Source: Egibacter rhizosphaerae (GTDB lineage: Bacteria; Actinomycetota; Nitriliruptoria; Euzebyales; Egibacteraceae). From it: 64,000 nucleotides of DNA. This document shows, piece after piece, positions 7,520-18,000 of this stretch; position 1 is the stretch's first letter, and every line of letters begins with the position of its first letter. The notes under the pieces were generated by a model. The model was given only the letters and a program-made list of their open reading frames with translations. It was not told the DNA's origin and did not search any database. A program made the position numbers and the translations under genes. The stretch covers positions 3,968,001 to 4,032,000 of the forward strand of contig NZ_CP036402.1 in assembly GCF_004322855.1 (NCBI RefSeq). Direction: 5' to 3'.

Positions 7520-9148
7520 ATGACCAGATCCACCCTCACGCTGGTGTCGCTGTTGGCGGCCCTTGCCCTGCTGCTCGCGGCCTGCGGGGAGATCGAGGAC
7601 GACCTCGCCGAGGACGAGGATCCCGAACCCGACGACGAGCCCGACGAACCCGAGGAGGACGACGAGCCCGACGAGGACGAGGACGACGAGCCCGAGCCGG
7701 ACGACGATGAGGAGGACGAGCCCGAGGCGGAGCCCGACGAGGGCGGCGTGCTGGAGATGGGCCTCACCCTCGAGCCCCCGACCATGGACTTCACCGAGAA
7801 CTCGGCGGCGGCCATCCCCGAGGTCGTGCTCTACAACGTCGGGGAGACGCTGGTCGAGATCGCCCCCGACGGTGAGATCGAGCCGCTGTTGGCCGAGGAC
7901 TGGGAGCAGTCCGACGACGGGCTCACCTACACCTTCGACCTGGTAGAGGCGGAGTTCCACGACGGCAGCGAACTCACCGCCGACGACGTCGTGTTCAGCT
8001 TCGAGCGCGCGATGGACCCCGACACCGCGCACCCGTTCGCGGGCGACTTCGAACCGGTTGACTCGGTCGAGGCCGTCGATGACCGCACCGTCGAGGTGCA
8101 GCTCTCCGAGTTCAGCAACAACTGGCTCTACAACATGGGTCGCAGCCCGGGGATCGTGTACGCCGAGGAGCACGTCGACGAGCTCGACGAGAGTCCGGTG
8201 GGCACCGGTCCCTTCGAGTTCGACGAGTGGGTGCGGGGCGACCGCATCGAGCTCGTCCGCAACGACGCCTACTGGGGCGACGAGCCCGCGCTCGACGGAG
8301 CCGTGTACCAGTACATCGAGGACGAGAGCGCCCTCACCAACGCGCTGCTCGCCGAGGACCTCGACCTCGTCACCCGGATCGCCGCCCCCGAGCTCGTCGA
8401 GGCCTTCGAGGACGACGACGGGTTCGAGATCCTCGACGGCATCTCCGACGGCCAGACGATCATGACGCTTAACAACGCCGTCGAGCCCTTGGACGATGTC
8501 CGCGTCCGTCAGGCGATCACCCACGCGATCGACCGGGAGGGCGTGCGCGACGTCACCCAGGGTGGGTTCGGCGAGCTGATCGGCAGCCACGCCGCCCCCC
8601 ACGACCCGTGGTACGTCGATCTCGCCGACGAGTATCCCCACGACCCCGAGCGGGCGGAGGAGCTGCTCGCCGAGGCGGGCTACGAGGACGGTTTCGAGCT
8701 CACGCTCGAGCTGCCGCCCCCGCCGTACGCGCGTCGTGGGGGCGAGGTCATCGCGGGGATGCTCGATGAGGTCGGCATCGACGTTGAGCTCGAGAACATC
8801 GAATGGGGTCCGTGGACGGACGAGGTCTTGGGCGAGAGCGACTTCGAGGCGACGATCGTGGCGCACGTCGAGCCGCGCGACATCGTGCAGTACGGCAACC
8901 CCGACTACTACTGGAACTACGACGACCCGGAGGTCGCGGACTTGCTCGACGAGGCCGACCGGGCGCAGGAGCCCGACGAGCGCGACGAGCTCTACGCAGA
9001 GGTCCAGCAGACGATCGCCGACGACGCGGTGAACGTTTGGCTGTACCTGCTGCCCGAGCTCGCCGTCGTGCGCGATCACGTGGAGGGTTACGTCGAGGAC
9101 CAGCCTGCCGGGTCGGTCGACCTCCGCGGCGTGAGCATCGACGACTAG
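7520..9148 (+). CDS. dppA: Peptide-type ABC transporter substrate-binding lipoprotein
   Basis: A 542-residue solute-binding protein of family 5 for the importer encoded upstream. A signal peptide ends in LLAAC (Cys at residue 22), so it is a lipoprotein anchored outside the membrane. Residues about 24-72 form an extremely Asp/Glu/Pro-rich spacer. The binding domain follows, with GLTLEPPTMDF, the EPLLAEDWEQSDDGLTYTF hallmark and DDVVFSFERAMDP of the family 5 signature. Later, VRQAITHAIDREGV is also typical. The ATG at 7520 has GAAGGAG upstream. The long acidic spacer suggests an exposed, salt-adapted surface. Peptide specificity is inferred from context. Confidence 0.9.
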   Translation: MTRSTLTLVSLLAALALLLAACGEIEDDLAEDEDPEPDDEPDEPEEDDEPDEDEDDEPEPDDDEEDEPEAEPDEGGVLEMGLTLEPPTMDFTENSAAAIPEVVLYNVGETLVEIAPDGEIEPLLAEDWEQSDDGLTYTFDLVEAEFHDGSELTADDVVFSFERAMDPDTAHPFAGDFEPVDSVEAVDDRTVEVQLSEFSNNWLYNMGRSPGIVYAEEHVDELDESPVGTGPFEFDEWVRGDRIELVRNDAYWGDEPALDGAVYQYIEDESALTNALLAEDLDLVTRIAAPELVEAFEDDDGFEILDGISDGQTIMTLNNAVEPLDDVRVRQAITHAIDREGVRDVTQGGFGELIGSHAAPHDPWYVDLADEYPHDPERAEELLAEAGYEDGFELTLELPPPPYARRGGEVIAGMLDEVGIDVELENIEWGPWTDEVLGESDFEATIVAHVEPRDIVQYGNPDYYWNYDDPEVADLLDEADRAQEPDERDELYAEVQQTIADDAVNVWLYLLPELAVVRDHVEGYVEDQPAGSVDLRGVSIDD

Positions 9149-9161
9149 CCGAATCGGACGC

Positions 9162-9188
9162 CCGGCCCCGGCCGCTCGCCGGGGCCGG
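9162..9188 (+). terminator. Intercistronic GC-rich hairpin after the binding-protein gene
   Basis: Eleven perfect base pairs (CCGGCCCCGGC / GCCGGGGCCGG) with a 5-nt loop begin 14 nt after the dppA stop. There is no T-run. Such hairpins often protect the abundant mRNA of the binding protein and reduce read-through into the rest of the operon (here the peptidases). Confidence 0.65.
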
Positions 9189-9208
9189 ACCTCGAGCGGG
9201 AGGTAGCC

Positions 9209-10411
9209 GTGCCCACGGTCGATACCGACGCGGTCGTCGCGCTGACACGCGATCTCGTGGCGATCCCCAGTGTGAACCGCCCGGAGGAGGGGCTCAGTGA
9301 ACAGCCGGCCGCCGAGCGGGTCGCGGCGGAGATGCGGGCGCTCGGCTGGGAGCCGGAGGTTTGGGAGGCCGCGCCGGGGCGACCGAACGTGCTCGCGACG
9401 CTCGAGGGCGACCGACCGGGTCCCACCCTGCTGTTCGAGGGCCACACCGACGTCGTTAGCGAGGGCGACCCCGACGTGTGGTCGTTCGATCCGTTCGCCG
9501 GCGACGTCGTGGACGGGATGCTGCGCGGTCGCGGTGCCGCCGACATGAAGGGCGGAGTGGCCGCGATGATCCACGCGGCCGCCGCGGTGACCGCGGGGGG
9601 CGGGTTCCCGGGCAGGGTGAAGGTCGCGGCGCTGTGCGACGAGGAAGGGCTGATGCTCGGCGTCAAGGACTTCGTGGCGCGCGGGCACGCCGCCGGCGTC
9701 GATGGGGCGATCGTATGCGAGCCCGAGGGCGACGAGGTGTGCACGACCCAGAAGGGCGCGATCCGCGTGCGCTTCCGCGCGCGCGGGAAGATGGCCCATG
9801 GCGCCATGCCCCATCAAGGGCGCAACCCGGTGGCCGCGCTCGCGGATCTCGCGACCCGCCTCGCGGCACTGGAGCGCGGGCTGGAGGCGGATCCCGGACC
9901 GCACGCGGACCTCGGGCCGGCCTACCTTACGCCGACGGTGATGAGCGCCGGCGACCTCACCCAGCTCAACGTCATCCCCGAGACCGCCGAGCTCGCCGTC
10001 GACGTGCGCACGATCCCGGGGACGCCGAACGACCGGGTCGTGGAGTTGTTGCACGCGGAGGCCGCCGGAGTCGGCGATGACACCGGGGTCGAGATCGCGC
10101 TCGAAGTGATCGAGGACCGTCCCGCGACCGAGACCCCCGCCGACCATCCCGTGGTGACCGCGGTGAGCGCGGCGCACCACGCCGTGACGGGCCGTGCCGC
10201 GCCGTTCGGGGGCGTGCCCGGTGCGACCGACGGAACGATCCTGTGGCGCGACGCGGGGCTGCCGGTCGTCGTGTACGGCCCCGGCGACAAGTGGATCGCC
10301 CACCAGGTCGACGAGCAGGTCGCCGTCGCCGACCTCGAGCGTTGCGCGCGGGTGTACGCGGACGCTGCGCGTCGGTTCCTCGAGGGCGGTCCTGCGGACG
10401 CGGGGTCCTGA
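9209..10411 (+). CDS. M20-family metallopeptidase (ArgE/DapE-like)
   Basis: A 400-residue cytosolic zinc hydrolase of the M20 family, which includes acetylornithine deacetylase, succinyl-diaminopimelate desuccinylase and many di- or tripeptidases. The metal and catalytic residues are visible in order: GHTDVV (His), GRGAADMKGG (bridging Asp), CDEEG (catalytic Glu), CEPEG (Glu) and the late GDKWIAHQVDE (His). A lid domain sits between about residues 180 and 300. The GTG at 9209 has GGGAGG upstream. Its place after the peptide importer suggests it hydrolyses imported peptides or acyl-amino acids rather than serving lysine or arginine synthesis. Confidence 0.88.
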   Translation: MPTVDTDAVVALTRDLVAIPSVNRPEEGLSEQPAAERVAAEMRALGWEPEVWEAAPGRPNVLATLEGDRPGPTLLFEGHTDVVSEGDPDVWSFDPFAGDVVDGMLRGRGAADMKGGVAAMIHAAAAVTAGGGFPGRVKVAALCDEEGLMLGVKDFVARGHAAGVDGAIVCEPEGDEVCTTQKGAIRVRFRARGKMAHGAMPHQGRNPVAALADLATRLAALERGLEADPGPHADLGPAYLTPTVMSAGDLTQLNVIPETAELAVDVRTIPGTPNDRVVELLHAEAAGVGDDTGVEIALEVIEDRPATETPADHPVVTAVSAAHHAVTGRAAPFGGVPGATDGTILWRDAGLPVVVYGPGDKWIAHQVDEQVAVADLERCARVYADAARRFLEGGPADAGS

Positions 10412-10412
10412 G

Positions 10413-11366
10413 GTGGCGCTGGGCGTCGAGGGGGTCGCGGTCGGGCACTGGACCGACGAACGGTGGCGCACGGGATGCACCGTCGTGCTGCCACCCCCCG
10501 GGACCATGGGCGGGGCGAGCGTGCGGGGAGGTGCGCCCGGCACGCGCGAGGTGCCCGCGCTCGGAGCCTCCGGCAGCGGCCTCGAGTGCCACGGCATCCT
10601 GCTCACCGGGGGCAGCGCCTTCGGGCTCGCCGCGGCCGACGGGGTCATGCGGTGGCTCGCCGAGCGTCGTCGTGGCGTGCCGGTGGGGCCCCGCGTCGTG
10701 CCGGTCGTCGGCGGGGCGAACCTCCTCGACCTGCGGACGGCCGATCAGCCCACTCCCGGTCCCGAGGCGGGGCACGCCGCCTGCGAGGTCGCCTCGACCG
10801 AGGAGCCCACCACGGGGTCGGTGGGCGTCGGCGCGGGCTGCATGGTCGGCAAGACCGCCGGAGTCGAGCACGCGGTCGCGGGCGGGGTCGGTCTGGGCAT
10901 CGCGTCGCACGGTGACCTGACCGCCGGCGCGTTGGTCGCCGCGAACGCCGTTGGCGACGTTGTCGGCCCGGGCGGCGAGGTGCTCGCGGGGGACCGGGCC
11001 CCCGTCGAGGCCGAGCGCTATCCCTTCGGCGGTCCCCTGCTCGGGGCATTGGGCGGGGAGGAAGGCCGCGCCCACACCGTGATCGGGTGTGTCGCGACGA
11101 ACGCCCGCCTCGACAAGAGCGGGGCGGTGCGGGCCGCCGAGCTCAGCCATGGGGGGCTCGTGCGGGCGGTCCGGCCGGCCCACACGCAGCTGGACGGGGA
11201 CTGCCTGTTCCTGCTCGCAACCGGTCAGCGGGAGGCCCCGGTCGATGCGGTGGCCGCCCTCGCTGCCGAGGCGGTGGCGACGGCCGTCCGGATGGGAGTC
11301 CGTGACGCGACGGACCTCCCGGGCGCCCCCGCCGATCCGCGCGCGAAGTTGTTCGACGAGGTTTAG
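10413..11366 (+). CDS. S58/P1-family peptidase (DmpA/NylC-like)
   Basis: A 317-residue Ntn-like hydrolase of the P1 (S58) family, which includes beta-aminopeptidases, D-aminopeptidase DmpA and nylon oligomer hydrolase NylC. The family core is visible in HGILLTGGSAFGLAAADGV, in VGVGAGCMVGK and in HTVIGCVATNARLDKS. The Thr of TVIGCVATNA lies where NylC-type enzymes cleave themselves and expose the nucleophile; here the residue before it is His, not the Asn known from NylC. It starts with GTG one base after the M20 gene stop and closes the operon. It probably trims unusual peptides or beta-amino acid derivatives. Confidence 0.82.
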   Translation: MALGVEGVAVGHWTDERWRTGCTVVLPPPGTMGGASVRGGAPGTREVPALGASGSGLECHGILLTGGSAFGLAAADGVMRWLAERRRGVPVGPRVVPVVGGANLLDLRTADQPTPGPEAGHAACEVASTEEPTTGSVGVGAGCMVGKTAGVEHAVAGGVGLGIASHGDLTAGALVAANAVGDVVGPGGEVLAGDRAPVEAERYPFGGPLLGALGGEEGRAHTVIGCVATNARLDKSGAVRAAELSHGGLVRAVRPAHTQLDGDCLFLLATGQREAPVDAVAALAAEAVATAVRMGVRDATDLPGAPADPRAKLFDEV

Positions 11367-11381
11367 CTTTCCTGCCCCGGC

Positions 11382-12632
11382 TCAGCTCGCGACGCGCTCC
11401 GCGGTGCGCTCCGCCAGGCACCCGGGCTCGGTCGCCGGCTGCTCCGGCGCGAGTGCGCGGACGTCCACGTGCTGGTCGGAGCAGTCGAGCGGGCGCGGCT
11501 CCTCGAGGGCCTGCAGGCGATCGTCGAGCGCGAGCAGGATGCGGGGCCGGTACGGGTGGTCGAGCGGGGTCTTGGTGACCTGGCCCCTCCAGCCCACGTA
11601 GGCGCCGGTCAAGATCTGTACCCAGGTGCCGCGGGGGTAGACCGGCACGGTGCGTCGGAGCAGCTCCACGAGCTCGCGGTTCAGGTGGCCGCCCGCGTTC
11701 CGCTCGATGACCGCCATGACCTCCTCGGCGGGCATGGCCGGTCGGTACGGCCGATCCGAACTGATCGCGTTGTGGATGTCGGCCACCGCGCAGATCTCCG
11801 CCAGGAGCATCATCGTCCGCGGGTCGACGCGCTCCTGGGTCGTACGACGAATCCGATTGGACCCGTGCAGCCCGCGCGGATAGCCGGCCCCGTCCTGGCG
11901 CTCGTGATGCTGCAGGGCGATCTGTCCGGGCAGCACCGAAGCCAGGTGCAGTCGCCGGATCACCTCGTACCCGAGTTCGGGGTGCTCCTTGACGAGGGTC
12001 CGCTCGGCCTCGTCGAGCGGCCCCGGCTTGTCGATGACCGCCGAGTCGACGAGGGACTTGCCCACGTCGTGCAACAGGCAGCCGGTCGCGAGGTCCCGGA
12101 GGTTCGAAGTGCTGAGCCCCAGCCGGTGGCCGATGCCTACGGCGAGGGCCGCGACCTCGACCGAGTGCGTGAACGTGTAGTCCGAGTGGTTCTTGAGCTG
12201 CGCGAGACCGTCGAGGACCTCCCGCTCGAGCACCGAGTCGATGAGGCGGGAGACCGTCGCCTCCAGTTGCCCCTCGGCCGTGCCGTCGCTCAAGGGAGCC
12301 TCTCCGAGCCGGGTCGCGAGCGCCGCAGAGTTGGCGGGGACCGTGCCGTCGTCGAACCGTTGACGCGCGGCGCCGCTCACGTTGCTGAACAGTGTGCGGA
12401 GCGTCAGCGAGGTCTCGCGGCGAACCTCCGCGTGCAGCGGGTCGTCGACCCCGACCCAGTCAGGGGCGCCGTCGGCGATGCGCACGGCGGGAACACCCCG
12501 AGCGCGCAGCGACGCGATGTACGCGTCGGTCAGGGTGGTGCCGACTCGCAGCAGCACCTGCTCGTCGGCGTCACGAACGTCCTCGGCCAGCACGTCACCA
12601 GCGGCGACACGCTGCAACGAGCGCGTGTGCAC
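11382..12632 (-). CDS. HD-GYP domain phosphodiesterase
   Basis: A 416-residue protein with an N-terminal domain of unknown function (about residues 1-130) and an HD-GYP domain (about 150-340). HSVEVAALAVG, LLHDVGKS, HHERQDGAGYPRGL and ICAVADIHNAISSDRPYRPA are the metal-binding His/Asp residues and the GYP motif. Active members break down cyclic di-GMP to pGpG or GMP. A short C-terminal beta-rich region follows. The GTG at 12632 is preferred because GAGGAG lies 8 nt upstream; an ATG at 12722 would add 30 low-complexity residues without a ribosome site. It may work with the EAL protein at 28-30 kb. Confidence 0.85.
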   Translation of the reverse strand: MHTRSLQRVAAGDVLAEDVRDADEQVLLRVGTTLTDAYIASLRARGVPAVRIADGAPDWVGVDDPLHAEVRRETSLTLRTLFSNVSGAARQRFDDGTVPANSAALATRLGEAPLSDGTAEGQLEATVSRLIDSVLEREVLDGLAQLKNHSDYTFTHSVEVAALAVGIGHRLGLSTSNLRDLATGCLLHDVGKSLVDSAVIDKPGPLDEAERTLVKEHPELGYEVIRRLHLASVLPGQIALQHHERQDGAGYPRGLHGSNRIRRTTQERVDPRTMMLLAEICAVADIHNAISSDRPYRPAMPAEEVMAVIERNAGGHLNRELVELLRRTVPVYPRGTWVQILTGAYVGWRGQVTKTPLDHPYRPRILLALDDRLQALEEPRPLDCSDQHVDVRALAPEQPATEPGCLAERTAERVAS

Positions 12633-12923
12633 ACTCGGCTCCTCGTCGAGTCGTGGCTGCGGACGGGGTACGCCCGCGCCGCGGGGGTTCCGGGCTGACG
12701 GTCCAAGTCGACCCTCACGCATGGCGCTTCAGGGCTTCACGAGGTTTTCCTCCGGGTGTGGGGAGGAAGCTGTAGCAGCGAGGATCCGGTGCCGGGCTCG
12801 CCGGAGGCGCCCGGTCGTGTCGCATGTGGAGTGGCGGCTCGACGCATCGCCGGGGCTGGCATCCTGGCGGTCCGGCGCGCGCCCGCGACGCTCGACGATC
12901 ACCAGCCGACGACGAGGTATCCG

Positions 12924-14138
12924 GTGACCGACGCAAACCCACCCGATGAGCCCCGCCCAGACTCCCCGCCCGGTTGGCCGGGACCGCCGGAGTCGGCGCA
13001 GAGTCAGGGTCCGCCGACGGCACAGGCGCCCCCGGGGCCACCGCCGGGGTACCCCCCGCCACCGCCGGCGCCCGCCGGACCCCAGCGGCTGGGCTATGGC
13101 GGTTTTCTCGCGCGAACGCTCACGGTCATGCTCGCCGTCCCGATCGGTGCACTGCTCACGGTCGGACTCTTCGCCCTGATCGGGGTCGGGATCGCCGTCG
13201 CCCTGACCGGTCCGCCGCTCGAACCCGTCGGCGACCCCGCGCCGGGCGCTCCCGAGGTGCGGGAGATCCCTGTCGACGGCGTGATCGCGGACGGGTACCT
13301 CGCCCGTCAGGGTGGGCTGCTCGATGCCGAGCTCGTGGCGGAGCAACTGGACGAGGCCGCGGACGATCCCGATGTGGCAGCCGTGGTCATGCCGCTCTCG
13401 AGCCCCGGGGGCACCGCGGCGGCGTCCTTCGTGATCGGCGATGCGATCGCCGACACGCAGGACCGCGGCACCCCCGTCGTCGTGCACGGCCGCGGTGAGG
13501 TCGCCAGCGGCGCGGCCATCCTCGCCGCCGATGCCGAACGCACGATCGTCGACGCGGCGACGCTGTTCGGCAGTTATGGCGTCGTCGTCGGCCCGTTCCG
13601 CCGCTACGACGACCCGATCGCCGTCGACGACGGGGCGCTTGTCGGTGGTGTCGAGACCGAGGGGGGCGTCGAGGAGGAGTCGTACTCGGCCGGACGCGGA
13701 AAGGACGCGCTCGAACCGTTCGAGGAAGATCCCGACGAACGCACGCTCGAGTTCCTCCAGGACACCGTCGACCGTGAGTACGACCGCATCGTGACGCGCG
13801 TGGCCGAGGGGCGCGATGTCGACGAGGAGGTGCTGGTGGACGAGCTCGGCGCCGCCATCGTCGACAGCGAGGTCGCGGTCGACGAGGGGCTCGTGGACGA
13901 TCTCGGCGATCGGGACGCGGCCCGGGAGCTGGCGGCCGAGCTCGGCGACGTCGACGAGGAGCCCTTCGGGGTCATGCGGGTCTCTCCGGAGGCACTGCGT
14001 CACGACACGCTCGTCGGCGGCTTGCTGGGGGGAGGCCTGATCGGCGAGTTGTTCGGGATGGGCCGGGCGGAGCCGTGCCTCGACGAGCCGACCGTGCTCG
14101 CGTACTTCGGCGACGCGACGAACCTGCGGTGCGATTGA
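12924..14138 (+). CDS. sppA: SppA-like signal peptide peptidase (S49)
   Basis: A 404-residue membrane-anchored serine protease of the ClpP/crotonase fold. The N terminus is a Pro-rich cytosolic stretch (about residues 1-60, with PPGPPPGYPPPPPAPAGP), followed by one hydrophobic segment (about 68-100). The protease domain has VVMPLSSPGG, then GEVASGAAILAADAE, where the Ser of VASGAA matches the SppA nucleophile, and SYSAGRGKDAL with a Lys in the place of the general base. SppA proteins remove leftover signal peptides. It is highly acidic. The GTG at 12924 is preferred because GAGGT lies close upstream and the earlier frame looks non-coding. Confidence 0.8.
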   Translation: MTDANPPDEPRPDSPPGWPGPPESAQSQGPPTAQAPPGPPPGYPPPPPAPAGPQRLGYGGFLARTLTVMLAVPIGALLTVGLFALIGVGIAVALTGPPLEPVGDPAPGAPEVREIPVDGVIADGYLARQGGLLDAELVAEQLDEAADDPDVAAVVMPLSSPGGTAAASFVIGDAIADTQDRGTPVVVHGRGEVASGAAILAADAERTIVDAATLFGSYGVVVGPFRRYDDPIAVDDGALVGGVETEGGVEEESYSAGRGKDALEPFEEDPDERTLEFLQDTVDREYDRIVTRVAEGRDVDEEVLVDELGAAIVDSEVAVDEGLVDDLGDRDAARELAAELGDVDEEPFGVMRVSPEALRHDTLVGGLLGGGLIGELFGMGRAEPCLDEPTVLAYFGDATNLRCD

Positions 14139-14186
14139 CGGCGCTCGGCCGCCGCAGCGCGACCGTGTGCCACAGGGGAGCCTCCA

Positions 14187-14888
14187 GTGACCGACGCCGG
14201 TGACCTCGGGCGGATCCCGTCCGTCCTGGCCTGTCGGCTGTCGCCCGAGGACATCGCGAGGCTGCCCCCCGACAGCCCCCCACCCCCGTGGACGTGCGAA
14301 GTCCAGGCCACGGTCTGGTGGCATCCGGCCGTGACCGACGCCGATGCGCTGCTGCCCCCGAGCTTGCGGACGCTGGCCGGCCGTCGTCTCACGGTGGGGG
14401 TGTTGGCGCGCTATCCGGATGCGCCGGTCGGTCCGTACACCGAGATCGCCGCCGCCCCCGTCATGCTCCACGCCCGTGCGGTGCGGGACCTCGTCGGCGC
14501 ACACGTGCCGTTCGCCGCGGTCGACACGCTTGGGAGCGTGCGGGCCGGCCGCGCGCATTGGGCGTTGCCCAAGGGTTTGGCGACGTTCGGGGGTGAGCCG
14601 GGCGCTGCGCCCGACCGCGCCGAGGGGGTCGGGTGGTGGGTGCGAGCCGCCTTCGAGCCCACCGGGTGGCGGTTCCCGTTCAGGGGCCGACTCGGGCTGC
14701 TGCAGGAGGACGGGGAGGGGGAGGTGCGCCGCGTGCCGCTGCGCTGGCGCGGACGCGTGCGACGGGGACGCGTCGACGTCGACGTCCATCGACACAGCGA
14801 CCTCGCGGGATGGCTCCAACCGGGCCGGCACCGCGGGCTCTCGATCTCCGGGCGCCTGGACGTCCAGCCCGCGATCGAGCAGGGCTGA
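14187..14888 (+). CDS. Acetoacetate decarboxylase-like (ADC fold) protein
   Basis: A 233-residue protein of the acetoacetate decarboxylase fold. PVGPYTEIAAAPVML and HVPFAAVDTLGSVRAGRAHW followed by ALPKGLATF match the conserved core of the actinobacterial ADC-like family, with the Lys of LPKGL a candidate active-site residue. True acetoacetate decarboxylases use a Schiff-base Lys; many relatives of this size have other or unknown activities. The GTG start at 14187 has GGGGAG upstream. It follows the SppA-like gene by 48 bp and may share its transcript. The reaction is not known. Confidence 0.65.
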   Translation: MTDAGDLGRIPSVLACRLSPEDIARLPPDSPPPPWTCEVQATVWWHPAVTDADALLPPSLRTLAGRRLTVGVLARYPDAPVGPYTEIAAAPVMLHARAVRDLVGAHVPFAAVDTLGSVRAGRAHWALPKGLATFGGEPGAAPDRAEGVGWWVRAAFEPTGWRFPFRGRLGLLQEDGEGEVRRVPLRWRGRVRRGRVDVDVHRHSDLAGWLQPGRHRGLSISGRLDVQPAIEQG

Positions 14889-14959
14889 GTTCTCCCTCGG
14901 TGGCCTGACCGGCGCGACCTCTCGGGCGAAAGGGTCGGCTGGGTTGCGTTCGCCGTCAT

Positions 14960-14977
14960 TTGTGAAACACTTCACAA
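14960..14977. promoter_or_regulatory. CRP/GlxR-type operator 1 upstream of ndh
   Basis: A perfect TGTGA-N6-TCACA site (TGTGA at 14961-14965, TCACA at 14972-14976), extended to TTGTGA...TCACAA. This is the consensus bound by CRP-family regulators, including GlxR of corynebacteria. It lies about 90 bp before the NDH-2 start codon. Confidence 0.75.
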
Positions 14978-14981
14978 GAGA

Positions 14982-15001
14982 CTTGTGAACCTGATCACAA
15001 G
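14982..15001. promoter_or_regulatory. CRP/GlxR-type operator 2 upstream of ndh
   Basis: A second perfect TGTGA-N6-TCACA site (TGTGA at 14984-14988, TCACA at 14995-14999) with flanks CTTGTGA...TCACAAG. Its centre is 23 bp from that of operator 1, about two helical turns, so two dimers could bind the same face of the DNA. Confidence 0.75.
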
Positions 15002-15067
15002 CGGTCGCGGACGAGCAGGGAGGGCTGTCGCCCGCCGAGGGGGCGTGAGAGCCCAAGGAGGACCACG

Positions 15068-16429
15068 ATGGACACCCACGCGACGACGCTTCGTGCGGAC
15101 CGTCAGCGGTCGGCGGCGAGGCCGGCGCAGCCGGTCCGGGCGCGCTGGGCCCAGCCCACGCGCGTGGTTCTCATCGGAGCCGGCTTCGGGGGACTCGCCG
15201 CGTTGCGGGAGCTGCGTCGGCGACGAGTCGCGGGTCAGATCGACCTGACCGTCATCGACGAGGTGAACCACCACACGTTCCAGCCGCTGCTGTACCAGGT
15301 CGCCACAGCCGGGCTGCAGCCACAGGACGTGGCGCACAGTATCCGGGGTGTGATCGGCTCACGGACCCACGTCGGCTTTCGCCTCGGGCGCGTGGTCGGG
15401 GTCGACTGGCCACGTCGGGAGGTCCGCCTGGCGGACGGCGATCGCGTCCCGTACGATCGGCTCGTGATCGCGGCGGGAGCGGTGACGAACGACTTCGGCG
15501 TCCCGGGGGTCACCGAGCACGCCTTCGTGTTGAAGCAGCTCGGCGACGCCGCGGCCCTGCGCAACCACATCCTGCGCCGTTTCGAGGAGGCCAGCGCTCA
15601 TGCGTCCCATCCCGAGGGGACGCTCACGTTCGTCGTGGTGGGGGCGGGACCCACCGGGGTCGAGCTCTCGGGGGCGCTCGCGGAGCTGACCACGCACGTC
15701 CTGGCGAAGGACTTCCCCGAGCTCGACACCCGGCAGGTGCGCATCCTGCTGGTCGAGCGGGACGACCTTCCCCTCCCTGGCTACCGTCCGCGGAACCGCC
15801 GGTACGCCCGCGCGCGACTCGCTGATCGCGGGGTGGAGGTGGCACTGGCGACGGGCGTGCGGGAGGTCCGTGGCACCGGCGTGCTGCTGAACGATGGCCG
15901 GATCGTCGCCAGCCGCACGGTCGTCTGGGCTGCCGGGGTGCGTCCGCACCCGCTGGCCGAGGCCCTCGACCTCCCCCTCGGGCCGGGGGGTCGGATCGCC
16001 ATCGACGCCACCCTGCGTGTGCACGGTCGTCCGGAGGTGCTGGCCGTTGGCGACGTCGCGGCGGTCACCGAGGGCCCAGAGGGGCCGCATCCCCAGCTCG
16101 CACCCGTCGCGTTGCAGCAGGGCCGCCATGCCGCCCGCGAGTTGCTCCGCGAGCGGGCGGGCGAACCGCCCCGACCGTTCGGTTACGTCGACAAGGGCAA
16201 GATGGCCACGATCGGCCGCAGCGCCGCCGTCGCCGAGAGCCCGGGTGGCCGTCTGGCCGTTCGGGGGTTCGTCGCGTGGGTGGCGTGGCTGCTGCTGCAC
16301 GTGGCCTTCCTGGTGGGGTTCCGCAATCGCGCCAGCGTGCTGTTCACGTGGGCCTACAGCTATCTCACCTACGACCAGAGCGCCCGAGCGGTGTTCGAGG
16401 CGCGGGGAGTCGCCGACGGCGGGCCATAG
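15068..16429 (+). CDS. ndh: Type II NADH dehydrogenase (NDH-2)
   Basis: A 453-residue membrane-associated flavoprotein that oxidises NADH and reduces quinone without pumping protons. VVLIGAGFGGLAALREL near residue 33 binds FAD, FVVVGAGPTGVELSGAL near residue 185 binds NADH, and LAVGDVAAV is the third FAD contact. HHTFQPLLYQVATAGL is highly typical of NDH-2. The C terminus has a hydrophobic stretch (VAWVAWLLLHVAFLVGFRN) that anchors it to the membrane. The ATG at 15068 has AAGGAGG upstream. Two perfect CRP/GlxR-type operators in its promoter region suggest cAMP-dependent or carbon-source-dependent control. Confidence 0.93.
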   Translation: MDTHATTLRADRQRSAARPAQPVRARWAQPTRVVLIGAGFGGLAALRELRRRRVAGQIDLTVIDEVNHHTFQPLLYQVATAGLQPQDVAHSIRGVIGSRTHVGFRLGRVVGVDWPRREVRLADGDRVPYDRLVIAAGAVTNDFGVPGVTEHAFVLKQLGDAAALRNHILRRFEEASAHASHPEGTLTFVVVGAGPTGVELSGALAELTTHVLAKDFPELDTRQVRILLVERDDLPLPGYRPRNRRYARARLADRGVEVALATGVREVRGTGVLLNDGRIVASRTVVWAAGVRPHPLAEALDLPLGPGGRIAIDATLRVHGRPEVLAVGDVAAVTEGPEGPHPQLAPVALQQGRHAARELLRERAGEPPRPFGYVDKGKMATIGRSAAVAESPGGRLAVRGFVAWVAWLLLHVAFLVGFRNRASVLFTWAYSYLTYDQSARAVFEARGVADGGP

Positions 16430-16482
16430 CCCCCGGCGGTCGCTGTCGAGGGGCGGGGTGACCGGCCGGTCCCCGGCCACGC

Positions 16483-18000
<1,518 letters not shown>

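Noticed and set aside
6731-10648. A 1305-residue minus-strand open frame across the SDR, binding protein and peptidase genes
   Set aside because: It is the anti-sense shadow of well-recognised plus-strand genes; long anti-sense frames are common in such G+C-rich DNA.
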